Of a stretch of 64,000 nucleotides of DNA, positions 35,995-45,262 are shown one piece after another. A program made the position numbers and the translations under genes. The notes below the pieces were generated by a model, which worked only from the letters and a program-made list of their open reading frames with translations, made no database searches and was not told the origin of the DNA. Positions within the stretch are counted from its first letter, which is position 1; each line of letters opens with the position of its first letter. This stretch comes from CAKZLS01 sp963701445 (lineage in GTDB: Bacteria; Pseudomonadota; Alphaproteobacteria; Rhodospirillales; Defluviicoccaceae), in NCBI GenBank assembly GCA_963701445.1, contig CAVPAM010000018.1:1-64000 (forward strand), in the 5' to 3' direction.

Positions 35995-37203
35995 ATGAAC
36001 CAACCCCTCCAAGATCCCCCATCCAAGTGGTCGGCCGAAGGTCTGGCCGGCATTCCGTTCCTGTCCTACGGGTTCCGGCCGTTTTTCGCGTTCGCCTCGG
36101 CCTATGCCGTGGTTGCGATGGTCATGTGGATGGGCGCGATCATGGGCTGGATTTCTCCGCCGTTCGCCATGGCGCCCGTGGACTGGCACATTCATGAGAT
36201 GCTGTTCGGCTTCGGGGCCGCCGGTCTTGCCGGTTTTCTCCTGACGGCGGTGGCCAACTGGACGAAGCGCGAACCGGTCAAGGGGATGCCGCTGGTGGGG
36301 CTCTCGGTGCTGTGGCTCGCGGGCCGGCTGGCGGTGACCCGGGGCGACGATCTGTCGCCTTCCATGGTGGCGGCCATGGATCTGCCGTTCCTGGCGACCC
36401 TGACGGTGGTGTTCGCGCGCGAGGTGATTGCGGCGAGCAACCGGCGGAACTACCCGATCATCGCCGCCCTCGCGTTCCTCACCCTGGCCAACGCGCTTAC
36501 CCACGGCGAGGCTTTCGGGTTGGGCGTGGAATGGGTCGGCGTCGGCCAGCGCCTCGGCATGCACGTATACGTCCTGCTCATCATCCTGATCGGCGGGCGG
36601 GTGATCCCGGCGTTTACCGGGAACTGGCTGAAGAAGAGCGGCATCCCGGGCGAACCGGTGACCATCTGGGTGTTCGAACTGGTGCTGATGGGCACCGCCA
36701 TCGTCGCGGCGGTGGCGGACACGGCCATGCCCGGCGGGCCGGTCACCAGCGGCGTGTTGATCGTCGCCGGCGGGCTTCACCTGATCCGGCTCAGCCGGTG
36801 GCGGGGGCTCCAGACACTTGGCGAGCCCATCGTCTGGGTCCTTCACCTGGGCTATCTGTGGATCGGCTTGGGAAGTCTGATGCTCGGGCTGTCGGGGATG
36901 GATCACGGGGTGCCGCGCGTGGCCGCCGTTCACGCCCTGATGATCGGCGCCCTCGGAACCATGTTTCTGGCGATGATGACGCGGGCCAGCCTCGGGCATA
37001 CCGGCCGGAGTCTCGAGGTGGGGCCGGGGACGGTCATGGCGTATGTGCTGATCACGCTGGCGGCGGTGTCGCGGGTGATCGCGCCCTGGTGGGACGCGGT
37101 CTCGACCGAATTGATGCTCATGTCCGCCGGCACATGGATCGCCGGCTTCGGCCTGTTCTTCGCGCTCTATTTCCCCATCTGGTCGAAACCGCGCGCGCAC
37201 TAA
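35995..37203 (+). CDS. NnrS-family membrane protein
   Basis: A 402-residue protein with about 12 hydrophobic segments and the NnrS signature histidines: FLSYGFRPFFAF, WHIHEMLFGFGAAGLAGFLL, NYPIIAALAFLTLAN and GGRVIPAFTGNWL, plus TRASLGHTGRSL. NnrS proteins are haem/copper-containing and linked to nitric oxide and denitrification stress. No nitrite or NO reductase gene is in the window. ATG 35995 lies four bases after a run of purines (AGAGGTCACCCCC). The region upstream holds a 12-bp palindrome (35924-35935), noted but not assigned. Regulation by an NNR/FNR-type protein would be expected; I saw no convincing site. Confidence 0.85.
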   Translation: MNQPLQDPPSKWSAEGLAGIPFLSYGFRPFFAFASAYAVVAMVMWMGAIMGWISPPFAMAPVDWHIHEMLFGFGAAGLAGFLLTAVANWTKREPVKGMPLVGLSVLWLAGRLAVTRGDDLSPSMVAAMDLPFLATLTVVFAREVIAASNRRNYPIIAALAFLTLANALTHGEAFGLGVEWVGVGQRLGMHVYVLLIILIGGRVIPAFTGNWLKKSGIPGEPVTIWVFELVLMGTAIVAAVADTAMPGGPVTSGVLIVAGGLHLIRLSRWRGLQTLGEPIVWVLHLGYLWIGLGSLMLGLSGMDHGVPRVAAVHALMIGALGTMFLAMMTRASLGHTGRSLEVGPGTVMAYVLITLAAVSRVIAPWWDAVSTELMLMSAGTWIAGFGLFFALYFPIWSKPRAH

Positions 37204-37266
37204 AAACCGGCAACACCGGTTGCCGGATTCGAACATCACAACAAATGCGAGGACACAGTGGGGAGG

Positions 37267-37470
37267 CTAGAAGCCTTCCCGCTCCAAGCGCTTGCGTTCC
37301 AGCTTGCGGGCGCGGCGGACGGCCTCCGCCTTTTCGCGGGCGCGCCGTTCCGACGGCTTCTCATAGGAGCGGCGGAGTTTCATCTCGCGGAAGATGCCCT
37401 CGCGCTGCATCTTCTTTTTCAGCGCCTTGAGGGCTTGATCGACATTGTTGTCGCGAACGGAGACTTGCAC
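37267..37470 (-). CDS. rpsU: 30S ribosomal protein S21
   Basis: The 67-residue basic protein QVSVRDNNVDQALKALKKKM...REGIFREMKLRRSYEKPS, with the Arg-rich tail of S21, is unmistakable. It belongs to the small ribosomal subunit and aids initiation. The start is GTG 37470 with an AAAGAGA site upstream. It is divergent from def, sharing a 140-bp gap that holds a 21-bp inverted repeat. Confidence 0.95.
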   Translation of the reverse strand: MQVSVRDNNVDQALKALKKKMQREGIFREMKLRRSYEKPSERRAREKAEAVRRARKLERKRLEREGF

Positions 37471-37530
37471 GTTGTTTGATCTCTTTCACATGAACGGTTA
37501 AGTAGAGGGTATCGGGACGCGCCTTTTAAC

Positions 37531-37551
37531 ACACCCCGTGTCGGGGTGTGA
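37531..37551. promoter_or_regulatory. 21-bp perfect inverted repeat between rpsU and def
   Basis: The arms cacaccccg and cggggtgtg flank a 3-base loop. It lies 61 bp upstream of the rpsU start and 59 bp upstream of the def start. It may be a leader hairpin, an operator or a terminator reading into rpsU's direction (AAAAGG follows rather than a T-run on the plus side, TTAAAAGG on the minus side). Role not determined. Confidence 0.4.
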
Positions 37552-37610
37552 AGGCTTGTTCCACGCGTAAACCACGATCCTATCCCAAATAGAGTGTGAA
37601 TAAAACCGTC

Positions 37611-38198
37611 ATGGCTATTTTAAAGATCGCCCGCATGGGACATCCGGTGTTGCGCGCGCCGGCGCAGCCGATTTCCGATCCCATGGCGCCGGACGTGCGG
37701 CGGTTGGTGGAAGATATGATCGACAGCATGGACGACGCGGGCGGGCTCGGCTTGGCCGCGCCTCAGGTGCATGTGCCCCGGCGCGTGGTGATTTTTCATG
37801 TGCCGGGGGCGCGGGCCGGACATCCGGACGCCCACGGGGGCGGCCCGGAGGGCGATGCCACGGACGGGCCGGTGCCCTTTACCGTTCTGATCAATCCGGT
37901 CATCGAGATCCTCGACGAGGACACCGAACTGGGCTGGGAGGGATGCCTGTCGGTGCCGGGGTTGACCGGACTGGTGCCGCGATACAAACGGATCCGCTAT
38001 GCCGGAGTGACCCTGGAGGGGGAACGGTTGGAACGCCTCGCGTCCGGGTTCCACGCCCGCGTGGTCCAGCATGAGTGTGACCACCTGGACGGAATTCTGT
38101 ATCCTCAGCGCATGACCGACCTCAAGGGACTGGGCTTCGTGGAGGAGATCCAACGCTACCAGACCGGGACCGCGAGCGGTTCGAATCACGAGGGCTGA
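37611..38198 (+). CDS. def: Peptide deformylase
   Basis: A 195-residue Fe2+/Zn2+ hydrolase that removes the N-formyl group from new proteins. All three motifs are present: GLGLAAPQ, EGCLSVPG and QHECDHLDG (His154, Glu155, His158). A 20-30-residue Gly/Asp-rich insertion (around GHPDAHGGGPEGDATDG) lies between motifs 1 and 2, longer than in Escherichia coli Def. ATG 37611 fits the family start (AILKIARMGHPVLR); GTG 37596 is also possible. COQ9 starts 14 bp after its stop, so the two are probably co-transcribed. Confidence 0.93.
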   Translation: MAILKIARMGHPVLRAPAQPISDPMAPDVRRLVEDMIDSMDDAGGLGLAAPQVHVPRRVVIFHVPGARAGHPDAHGGGPEGDATDGPVPFTVLINPVIEILDEDTELGWEGCLSVPGLTGLVPRYKRIRYAGVTLEGERLERLASGFHARVVQHECDHLDGILYPQRMTDLKGLGFVEEIQRYQTGTASGSNHEG

Positions 38199-38212
38199 GA
38201 CGAGGACCCATT

Positions 38213-38872
38213 ATGGACCGAACGGAAATCCGCGACCGCATCCTGTTGGCGACCCTGCCCCATGCCGCCTTCGACGGATGGACCGAGCGGGCGTTGCGGG
38301 CGGGCTTGGACGATGCCGGTCTGCCGCCGGACATGGCGATCCGTGTCTTCCCCGGCGGCATGCCCGACGTGCTCCGGCACTGGTCGGACCATGGCGACCG
38401 CCGGATGGTGGAGGAACTCGGGAACCGCGACCTGGAATCCATGCGTGTTCGCGATCGACTTGCCGCCGCCGTCCGCATCCGGATCGAGGTCAACCTCGCG
38501 TACCGGGAAGCGGTGCGGCGAGGACTGTCGTTTCTCGCCCTGCCGCAAAACGCCGGGTTGGCGGCGCGCTGCGCCCATGACACCGTCAACGCCATGTGGT
38601 ACGCGGCCGGCGATACCTCCAGCGACTACAACTATTATACCAAGCGGGCCCTGCTGGCGGCGGTCTATGGCGCCACGGTGCTGTATTGGTTGGACGACGA
38701 GTCGGAGGACTTCGAGGAGACCTGGTCCTTCCTCGACCGGCGCATCGACGACGCGATGAACGTCCCGAAATTCCAGTCCCGCGTGACGGCCGCCATCCAA
38801 CGGCTGGCGACGCCATTGACCCCCTTCGGCCGGCGCATGGGACGCGGGTACAGAGTCCGCGGCCGCGTGTAA
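38213..38872 (+). CDS. COQ9-family protein (ubiquinone biosynthesis accessory)
   Basis: The 219-residue product fits bacterial COQ9 proteins: RDRILLATLPHAAFDGWTER at the TetR-like helical N-terminus, then FPGGMPDVLRHW, and the lipid-binding C-terminal half with NAMWYAAGDTSSDYNYYTKR and FLDRRIDDAMNVPKF. COQ9 binds isoprene lipids and helps COQ7-type hydroxylation. It follows def by 14 bp, and the rpsU-COQ9 neighbourhood is common in alphaproteobacteria. No other coq/ubi biosynthesis gene is in the immediate neighbourhood; the UbiB-like gene is 6.5 kb away. Confidence 0.9.
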   Translation: MDRTEIRDRILLATLPHAAFDGWTERALRAGLDDAGLPPDMAIRVFPGGMPDVLRHWSDHGDRRMVEELGNRDLESMRVRDRLAAAVRIRIEVNLAYREAVRRGLSFLALPQNAGLAARCAHDTVNAMWYAAGDTSSDYNYYTKRALLAAVYGATVLYWLDDESEDFEETWSFLDRRIDDAMNVPKFQSRVTAAIQRLATPLTPFGRRMGRGYRVRGRV

Positions 38873-38905
38873 CCGGTAAGCCGCCGGGTTGGCGGCGAAG
38901 CGGTC

Positions 38906-39163
38906 TCAGAACGTGTGCTGTTCGGTGTCGGCGGAAATGAAACCGATGTCCTTGATCGCCGCGAGTTTCTCGAGGTTCCTGGCGTTGATCCGGCCGTGAA
39001 GCATGACCTCGCCGCCGAAATCGCTGCTGCCCGTGGTGGCGAAACCAGCCGCGTCGAGCTTTGCCTGCAACTCCTTCGCGCCGACGCGCACGCCGATGAT
39101 CACATTGACGGGTTCTTCGGAACCGCTCCGCATGAGCGCCCGAAGCGCGGGGTCGATATCCAT
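38906..39163 (-). CDS. Hypothetical 85-residue protein
   Basis: The frame starts MDIDPALRALMRSGSEEPVN and continues IIGVRVGAKELQAKLDAAGF, GEVMLHGRINARNLEKLAAI and DIGFISADTEQHTF. The pattern (a beta strand, helix, Gly-containing turn, then A-x-x-L-x-x-L-A-x-x-D/K-x-x-x-I) recalls the peptidase-inhibitor I9/propeptide-like ferredoxin fold, but similarity is weak and no protease is adjacent. A 12-codon in-frame extension to 39199 was not used. It lies convergent with COQ9 and downstream of the regulator gene on the same strand. Confidence 0.55.
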   Translation of the reverse strand: MDIDPALRALMRSGSEEPVNVIIGVRVGAKELQAKLDAAGFATTGSSDFGGEVMLHGRINARNLEKLAAIKDIGFISADTEQHTF

Positions 39164-39241
39164 GATGCCTTGACCTCCATCAACCCGGCCCAAACCCAAG
39201 GCGCCGGTGTTCTGGAACCCGGGGTTTCCGGCGCGCGAGGC

Positions 39242-39781
39242 TCAAGCGTCCCGGTAAAGCCTGTCGCGCTGTTCGGTCAGCCAGTCCAGGTGCGCTTCCA
39301 GGAGGGAAAGGTCGTGATCCAGCCACGGGATCAGATAACCGGCGTCACCGGCGTGATGCCGGCGCAGATCTTCCAGCCGCGCCAGTTCCCGCTCGCAGAC
39401 CTCCACCAGGAGGTCGGCCTGGGTCCGCTGGTCCTTCACATCGAGCAGGTGCAGGAAGCGGAACTTGAGGGCCATGACCAGCTTGTTGAGTTCGTTGCTG
39501 GATTCGCGCAGGTTGGCCATCAACAGCAGCCGCAACTCCTCGCGCCCGGCATCCGTGATGGACAGCAGCGCGTCGTCGCCGCCGCCGGCTTCAACCAGCC
39601 CCTCGTATTTGAGCAGCTCTATGGAATGGCCCATGATTTCCGTGGTCGGGCCGATCACCCGGCTGACGAAGTGACGGATGGACGTGGCCAGCGCGCCGTA
39701 GGCCATGGGCTCGAGTGCCAGGTTGCCGAGCGCGCACAACCGGATGGCTTCCTTGGGTGTCAGCGTATTGTCGGCGAACAT
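39242..39781 (-). CDS. PadR-like winged-helix regulator
   Basis: The 179-residue protein has an N-terminal winged helix (LTPKEAIRLCALGNLALEPM, LATSIRHFVSRVIGP, SIELLKYEGLVEAGGGDD, LLSITDAGREELRLLLM) and a long C-terminal helical part (RTQADLLVEVCERELARLED, HDLSLLEAHLDWLTEQRDRL). This resembles PadR-type repressors, with the C-terminal helices as a dimer arm. It follows hemA on the same strand with a 71-bp gap, so it may be in the same transcript. Its ligand and targets are unknown. Confidence 0.65.
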   Translation of the reverse strand: MFADNTLTPKEAIRLCALGNLALEPMAYGALATSIRHFVSRVIGPTTEIMGHSIELLKYEGLVEAGGGDDALLSITDAGREELRLLLMANLRESSNELNKLVMALKFRFLHLLDVKDQRTQADLLVEVCERELARLEDLRRHHAGDAGYLIPWLDHDLSLLEAHLDWLTEQRDRLYRDA

Positions 39782-39852
39782 GGCTCTGCCTTTCGATTAC
39801 GCCTTCACATAGGATCGCCGAAATCCGTTAACAAGTCCACAAGACAGCGCGG

Positions 39853-41064
39853 CTACGCGGCCTCGCGCAGGCCCAGCCGTTGCCAGATCTCCCTGACCGA
39901 CGCAACCAGGTGATCCATGTCGGCGTCGGTATGCAGCGGCGTCGGCGTGAATCGCAGGCGTTCCGTGCCGCGATCCACGGTGGGGTAGTTGATCGGCTGC
40001 ACGTACACGCCGTGGCGCTCGATCAGTTCGTCGCTGGCCTGTTTGCACAACACCGGGTCGCCGACGAGCACGGGCACGATATGGCTGACCGAATCGATCA
40101 ACGGAATGCCGGCCTCCGCGAACCGGCGTTTCAGGGTCGCGGCCCGTTCCTGGTGCCGGAGCCGGATGTCGTTGTGATCCTTGAGGTAGCGGACGCTGGC
40201 GAGGGCGCCGGCGGCCACCGCCGGCGGCATGGAACTGGAGAAGATGAAACCGTTGCCGTAGGAGCGCACGAAATCGCACATGGCCGCGGAACCGGCGATA
40301 TAGCCGCCCACCACCCCGAAGGCCTTGGCGAGCGTGCCCTGAATCACGGTAATGCGGTGCATCTGGTCGTCGCGCTCGGCGACGCCGGCGCCGCGCGGGC
40401 CGTACATGCCGACCGCGTGGACCTCGTCCAGGAAGGTCATGGCGTTGTAGCGTTCGGCGACGTCGCAGATGTCCTTGATGGGCGCGATGTCGCCGTCCAT
40501 GGAATACACCGATTCGAACGCCACCAGCTTGGGCCGGCCGGGATCGGCGGCGGCGAGGATGCGTTCCAGGTCGTCCACGTCGTTGTGCCGGAAGATGCGC
40601 TTCTCGGCCTTGGAGTGGACGATGCCCTCGATCATGGAATTGTGGTTCTTGGCGTCCGACACCACCAGGCAGTCCGGCAGCTTCCGGCAGATGGTGCTCA
40701 ACGTGGTCATGTTGGCCGTCCATCCCGATCCGAAGATCAGCGCGGCCTCGGTCCGGTGCAGGCCGGCCAGCTCCTTCTCCAGCAGCACGTGGAAGTGGTT
40801 GGTGCCGGAGATGTTCCGCGTGCCGCCGGCACCGGCGCCGCAGCGCTCTATGGTTTCGTGCATGGCCGCGAGCACCACCGGGTTCTGCCCCATGCCCAGG
40901 TAGTCGTTGGAGCACCATACGGTGACATCGGTCTGCCGCCCGTTCACGTGCCAGGTCGCCTTGGGGAAACTGCCCGCCCGCCGTTCCAGTTCGGCGAATA
41001 CCCGATAGCGGCCCTCGCGCCGCAACGCGCTCACTTGATCCTCGAAAAATCGTTGATAGTCCAT
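39853..41064 (-). CDS. hemA: 5-aminolevulinate synthase
   Basis: A 403-residue PLP enzyme that condenses glycine and succinyl-CoA, the first step of haem synthesis in alphaproteobacteria. Hallmarks are WCSNDYLGMGQNP, GAGAGGTRNISGTNHFH, DEVHAVGMYGPRGAGVAERD and the PLP Lys in GTLAKAFGVVGGYI, all in the right order. Length is normal. Upstream at 41065-41150 is a short gap after the aminotransferase gene on the same strand. The downstream regulator gene lies 71 bp away. Regulation is not readable; no Fur- or Irr-like box was found in the short gap. Confidence 0.96.
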   Translation of the reverse strand: MDYQRFFEDQVSALRREGRYRVFAELERRAGSFPKATWHVNGRQTDVTVWCSNDYLGMGQNPVVLAAMHETIERCGAGAGGTRNISGTNHFHVLLEKELAGLHRTEAALIFGSGWTANMTTLSTICRKLPDCLVVSDAKNHNSMIEGIVHSKAEKRIFRHNDVDDLERILAAADPGRPKLVAFESVYSMDGDIAPIKDICDVAERYNAMTFLDEVHAVGMYGPRGAGVAERDDQMHRITVIQGTLAKAFGVVGGYIAGSAAMCDFVRSYGNGFIFSSSMPPAVAAGALASVRYLKDHNDIRLRHQERAATLKRRFAEAGIPLIDSVSHIVPVLVGDPVLCKQASDELIERHGVYVQPINYPTVDRGTERLRFTPTPLHTDADMDHLVASVREIWQRLGLREAA

Positions 41065-41150
41065 TCGGCCTCCCGGAGATCGGTCCGTCTATTGAAGGAT
41101 GACGGCTCCTATTAATTGGGCGGACATAATGACCATGCCCACCGCAAATT

Positions 41151-42545
41151 TCAAACCAATCCGCCTTTTTTTGCCCAGGTCCAGGTGTCGTCGAGGGCGC
41201 GGCCGAAACGGGCGAGCATTTCCTCGATGTCGGCGGCCTCGATCACCAGCGGCGGCGAGAAGGCGACGATGTCGCCGGGCAGGGCGCGAACGATCAGCCC
41301 ATGGGCCTCCGCCGCCTTGGTCAGCCGGGCCGCCACCGCCAGGGCGGGGTCGAAGGATTCCTTGGTGGCCTTGTTCCGCACGATTTCCAACGCTCCCACC
41401 AGCCCGACCCCGCGCGCGTGACCGACCAGCGGATGGCCGGCGAGGGCGCGAAGTCCGTCCTGCAGGACCGGCGAGACGGCGCGGACGTGCCCGACGATGT
41501 CCCGCTCCTCGTAGATGTTCAGCGCCTCCAGCGCGACCGCGGCGGCGACCGGATGTCCGGAATAGGTAAACCCGTGGCCGAACACGCCGATCTTCTCGCT
41601 CTCCGTCACCATGCCCTGGTAGACCGCCTCCGAGATCATCAGTCCCGAGATGGGCAGGTAACCCGACGACAGCGCCTTCGACGTGGTGATCATGTCCGGC
41701 CGGATGCCGTAGGTCTGGCACCCCCACATGTTGCCGGTCCGCCCGTACGCGCAGATGACCTCGTCGGCGACCAGCAGGATGTCGTACTTCGCGAGCACCG
41801 GCTGGATCTTGTCGAAGTAGGTGGCGGGCGGCACGATGACGCCGCCGGCGCCCATCACCGGCTCGACGAACATGGCGGCGATGGTCTCGGGGCCCTCGTC
41901 GACAATCAGCCGTTCCAGGTTTTGCGCGAGGCGGGTGGCGAAGTCCTCCTCGCTCTCACCCTCCAGGGCGAAGCGGTAATGGTGCGGGCAATCCGTATGA
42001 AGGATACGGGCCAGCGGCAGGTCGAAATCGCGATGGTTGGCCGGAAGCCCGGTCAGGCTGGCGGCCGCGAGCGTGACCCCGTGATAGCCCCGCGTCCGCG
42101 AGATGATCTTCTTTTTCTCGGGCCGCCCGACCGCGTTGTTGTAATACCAGATCAGCTTGATGGCGGTATCGTTGGCCTCGGAACCGGAGTTGGCGAAGAA
42201 CACCTTGGACATGGGCACGGGCGCCATGCCGATCAGCTTTTCGGCGAGATCGATGGTGGGCGCCGCCGCCTTGCCGCCGAACCCGTGATAGAACGGAAGT
42301 TGCCGGAGCGCGCGCGTCGCGGCCTCCACCAGCCGTTCCTCGCTCCAGCCGAGCGCCGTGCACCACAGGCCGGCCATGCCCTCGATATAGGTCTTGCCGT
42401 TTTCGTCCCGCACCCGCACCCCTTGGCCGCCGGTGATCACGAGCGGCCCCGACTCCTGGTGTTGCTTGAGGTTGGTGTAGGGATGAAGGGTGTAGGCGAT
42501 GTCACGGGCCGCCGCCGAGTTCGGCGCCGGATTCGGGGTGTTCAT
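41151..42545 (-). CDS. Class III omega-aminotransferase (polyamine/beta-alanine type)
   Basis: A 464-residue PLP aminotransferase. Motifs include GLWCTALGWSEERLVEAA, FFANSGSEANDTAIKLIWYY, RTRGYHGVTLAAASLTGL, LVADEVICAYGRTGNMWGCQ and the PLP Lys in MITTSKALSSGYLPISG. It resembles putrescine- or cadaverine-pyruvate and taurine/beta-alanine transaminases. The neighbouring polyamine-type ABC transporter genes support diamine breakdown as its role. The start 42545 was chosen by the family N-terminus; the frame is open for 55 more codons upstream without support. It is transcribed towards hemA. Confidence 0.88.
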   Translation of the reverse strand: MNTPNPAPNSAAARDIAYTLHPYTNLKQHQESGPLVITGGQGVRVRDENGKTYIEGMAGLWCTALGWSEERLVEAATRALRQLPFYHGFGGKAAAPTIDLAEKLIGMAPVPMSKVFFANSGSEANDTAIKLIWYYNNAVGRPEKKKIISRTRGYHGVTLAAASLTGLPANHRDFDLPLARILHTDCPHHYRFALEGESEEDFATRLAQNLERLIVDEGPETIAAMFVEPVMGAGGVIVPPATYFDKIQPVLAKYDILLVADEVICAYGRTGNMWGCQTYGIRPDMITTSKALSSGYLPISGLMISEAVYQGMVTESEKIGVFGHGFTYSGHPVAAAVALEALNIYEERDIVGHVRAVSPVLQDGLRALAGHPLVGHARGVGLVGALEIVRNKATKESFDPALAVAARLTKAAEAHGLIVRALPGDIVAFSPPLVIEAADIEEMLARFGRALDDTWTWAKKGGLV

Positions 42546-42789
42546 CGAGAGGGCTCCTGTGCGGGCCGCCGAGCGGGCCGCGATCGGGTTGATTGCCATA
42601 TCCGCGAGAGAAGGTTTCATACCCCACAATAGCCCCGTAATCCGCTGCGGCAATGGGCAAAATCGGGCTTCCGACCCAGTTCGCGCCGCCCGCCGTGGAA
42701 CGCGGGACATCCATTAAGGGTTGTGTTTCCGGCCTGAAACGAGTAAGGGCGGGCCAAACAGCGAGGCTCATAACGAACAGGAGATACTG

Positions 42790-42939
42790 ATGGCTGAGAA
42801 TTTTCGCAAAGGCGATCGCGCCGATTGGCAAGGCACCCGCGTCACCCCCGAACCGGAAATCACCAAGCGGTCCACGGGCGAGTCACCCGACCGCGTGGGA
42901 TCCGACGACGACCACGAGAGCCCCGTCGAGCAGCGTTGA
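42790..42939 (+). CDS. 49-residue acidic hydrophilic protein
   Basis: The product begins MAENFRKGDRADWQGTRVTP and ends DDDHESPVEQR. The ribosome site (CAGGAG) is 7 bases upstream and a good terminator follows 28 bp after the stop, so this is a self-contained transcription unit. The FRKGDRADW opening recalls the small TUDOR-like hypervirulence-associated family (KGDxVxW), but the rest is not alike. It is soluble and probably disordered in its second half. Function unknown. Confidence 0.6.
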   Translation: MAENFRKGDRADWQGTRVTPEPEITKRSTGESPDRVGSDDDHESPVEQR

Positions 42940-42966
42940 GCGCGGGGCCAAAAGGTTTCACATGGC

Positions 42967-42995
42967 AAGGCGTCCCCCTGGGGACGTCTTTTTTT
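42967..42995 (+). terminator. Rho-independent terminator after the 49-residue gene
   Basis: The arms aaggcgtccc and gggacgtctt pair over 10 bp (with one G-U), with a 4-base loop, followed by seven T in a row (42989-42995). The T-run makes it a clear intrinsic terminator. Confidence 0.85.
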
Positions 42996-43098
42996 GTGTG
43001 ACCGGGAGCGGGCCATCCTCCCGCCGACGGCCGTTGTCGCGCGCCCGGTAAGCGGATAAGGTCTCTGGAACTGTGAACACCGGCGACAGGGACGATCA

Positions 43099-44221
<1,123 letters not shown>

Positions 44222-44233
44222 CCAGCGGCAGGT

Positions 44234-44369
44234 TCACGCGCCGAAGGCTTCCGAAATGTCCGGCGGCAACGGCGCGTCGAAGTCCTCGCCGATTTCGATG
44301 ATGCCGCGCGCGCTCGACCAGTTTCGACAACTGGGTTTTCGCTTCGCGAATGTTCACAATGACGGTCAT
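44234..44369 (-). pseudogene. Internally deleted Phd/YefM-type antitoxin remnant
   Basis: From ATG 44369 the frame reads MTVIVNIREAKTQLSKLVER, the canonical N-terminus of Phd-family antitoxins. It then runs out of register across a GCGCGCGCGG stretch. In another frame the last 23 codons to TGA at 44234 read GIIEIGEDFDAPLPPDISEA then FGA, the standard C-terminus of the same family. About 30 central residues are missing and the two parts no longer share a frame, so no functional antitoxin is expected. No PIN/VapC toxin gene lies next to it. It sits between the ATPase and the permease genes, perhaps the scar of a lost toxin-antitoxin pair. Confidence 0.7.
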
Positions 44370-44420
44370 GTTCCGACACACTCCAGCTCTCGGGATGAAC
44401 CCCGGAGACCGCCTTGCCAA

Positions 44421-45248
44421 TTACGTTCGCCGGCCCGTGAGGCGCTCGGAGCGGCGGCGGAGCAGTTCCATGGCGACCATCAGGGCGGTGGCGAGAACGA
44501 TGAGCAGCGCCGCCACCGCCGTGATCGCGGGGGTGACATGCTCGCGCAGGCCGTCGAAGATCTCGCGGGTCAGCGTGCGCTGTTCCGGGCCGCCGATGAA
44601 CAGGACCACCACCACCTCGTCGAACGACGTGGCGAAGGCGAACAACGCGCCCGACACCAGCCCCGGCAGGATCAGCGGCATGATCACCCGGAAAAACACC
44701 GTGTGCGGTCTTGCGCCGAGGCTGGCGGCGGCGCGGATCAGGCTGGTGTCGAAGCCGTCGAGTGTGGCCGATACGGTGACCAGCACGAACGGCGCGCCAA
44801 GCGCGGCGTGGATCAGGATCAATCCGGTGAAGGAGCTGGTCAGGCCCAGCGGCGCGTAGAAGAAATAGACGCCGACCGCCGTGATGATCAGCGGCACCAC
44901 CATGGGCGAAATCAGAAGTCCGGTCAGCAGCCCCTTGCCTCGAAAGCGCGCGTTGGCCAGCCCGAGAGCGGCGAGGGTGCCGAGCACGGTCGCCAGCGCG
45001 GTCGCGGGGATGGCGATGATCAGGCTGTTGCTCAGCGCCCGCAGCCATTTGTCGGCGGTGAACACCTCTTCGTACCAGCGGAGCGAAAAGCCGTCGAGCG
45101 GGTAGGCGAGGAACGACCCGCCGTTGAACGACAGCGGAACGATGGCGAAGATGGGCAGGATGAGGAACGCGAACACAAGGCCGCAGAACGCAAGGAACAT
45201 CCAGCGGAACACCGTTTGAGACGGGGAGGCGGGAGGGCGTTGGCGCAC
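44421..45248 (-). CDS. Polyamine-type ABC permease, PotC-like
   Basis: 275 residues with six hydrophobic segments and the permease loop IRAAASLGARPHTVFFRVIM (EAA-like motif). Other conserved parts include FLILPIFAIVPLSFNGGSFL at the first segment and FATSFDEVVVVLFIGGPEQR near the end, a PotC hallmark. The start is GTG 45248 (GGGGAG site), 15 bp after the stop of the PotB-like gene. With that protein it forms the membrane channel for the binding protein at 46544-47587. Confidence 0.9.
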   Translation of the reverse strand: MRQRPPASPSQTVFRWMFLAFCGLVFAFLILPIFAIVPLSFNGGSFLAYPLDGFSLRWYEEVFTADKWLRALSNSLIIAIPATALATVLGTLAALGLANARFRGKGLLTGLLISPMVVPLIITAVGVYFFYAPLGLTSSFTGLILIHAALGAPFVLVTVSATLDGFDTSLIRAAASLGARPHTVFFRVIMPLILPGLVSGALFAFATSFDEVVVVLFIGGPEQRTLTREIFDGLREHVTPAITAVAALLIVLATALMVAMELLRRRSERLTGRRT

Positions 45249-45262
45249 CGGAAGGCTCCCCT

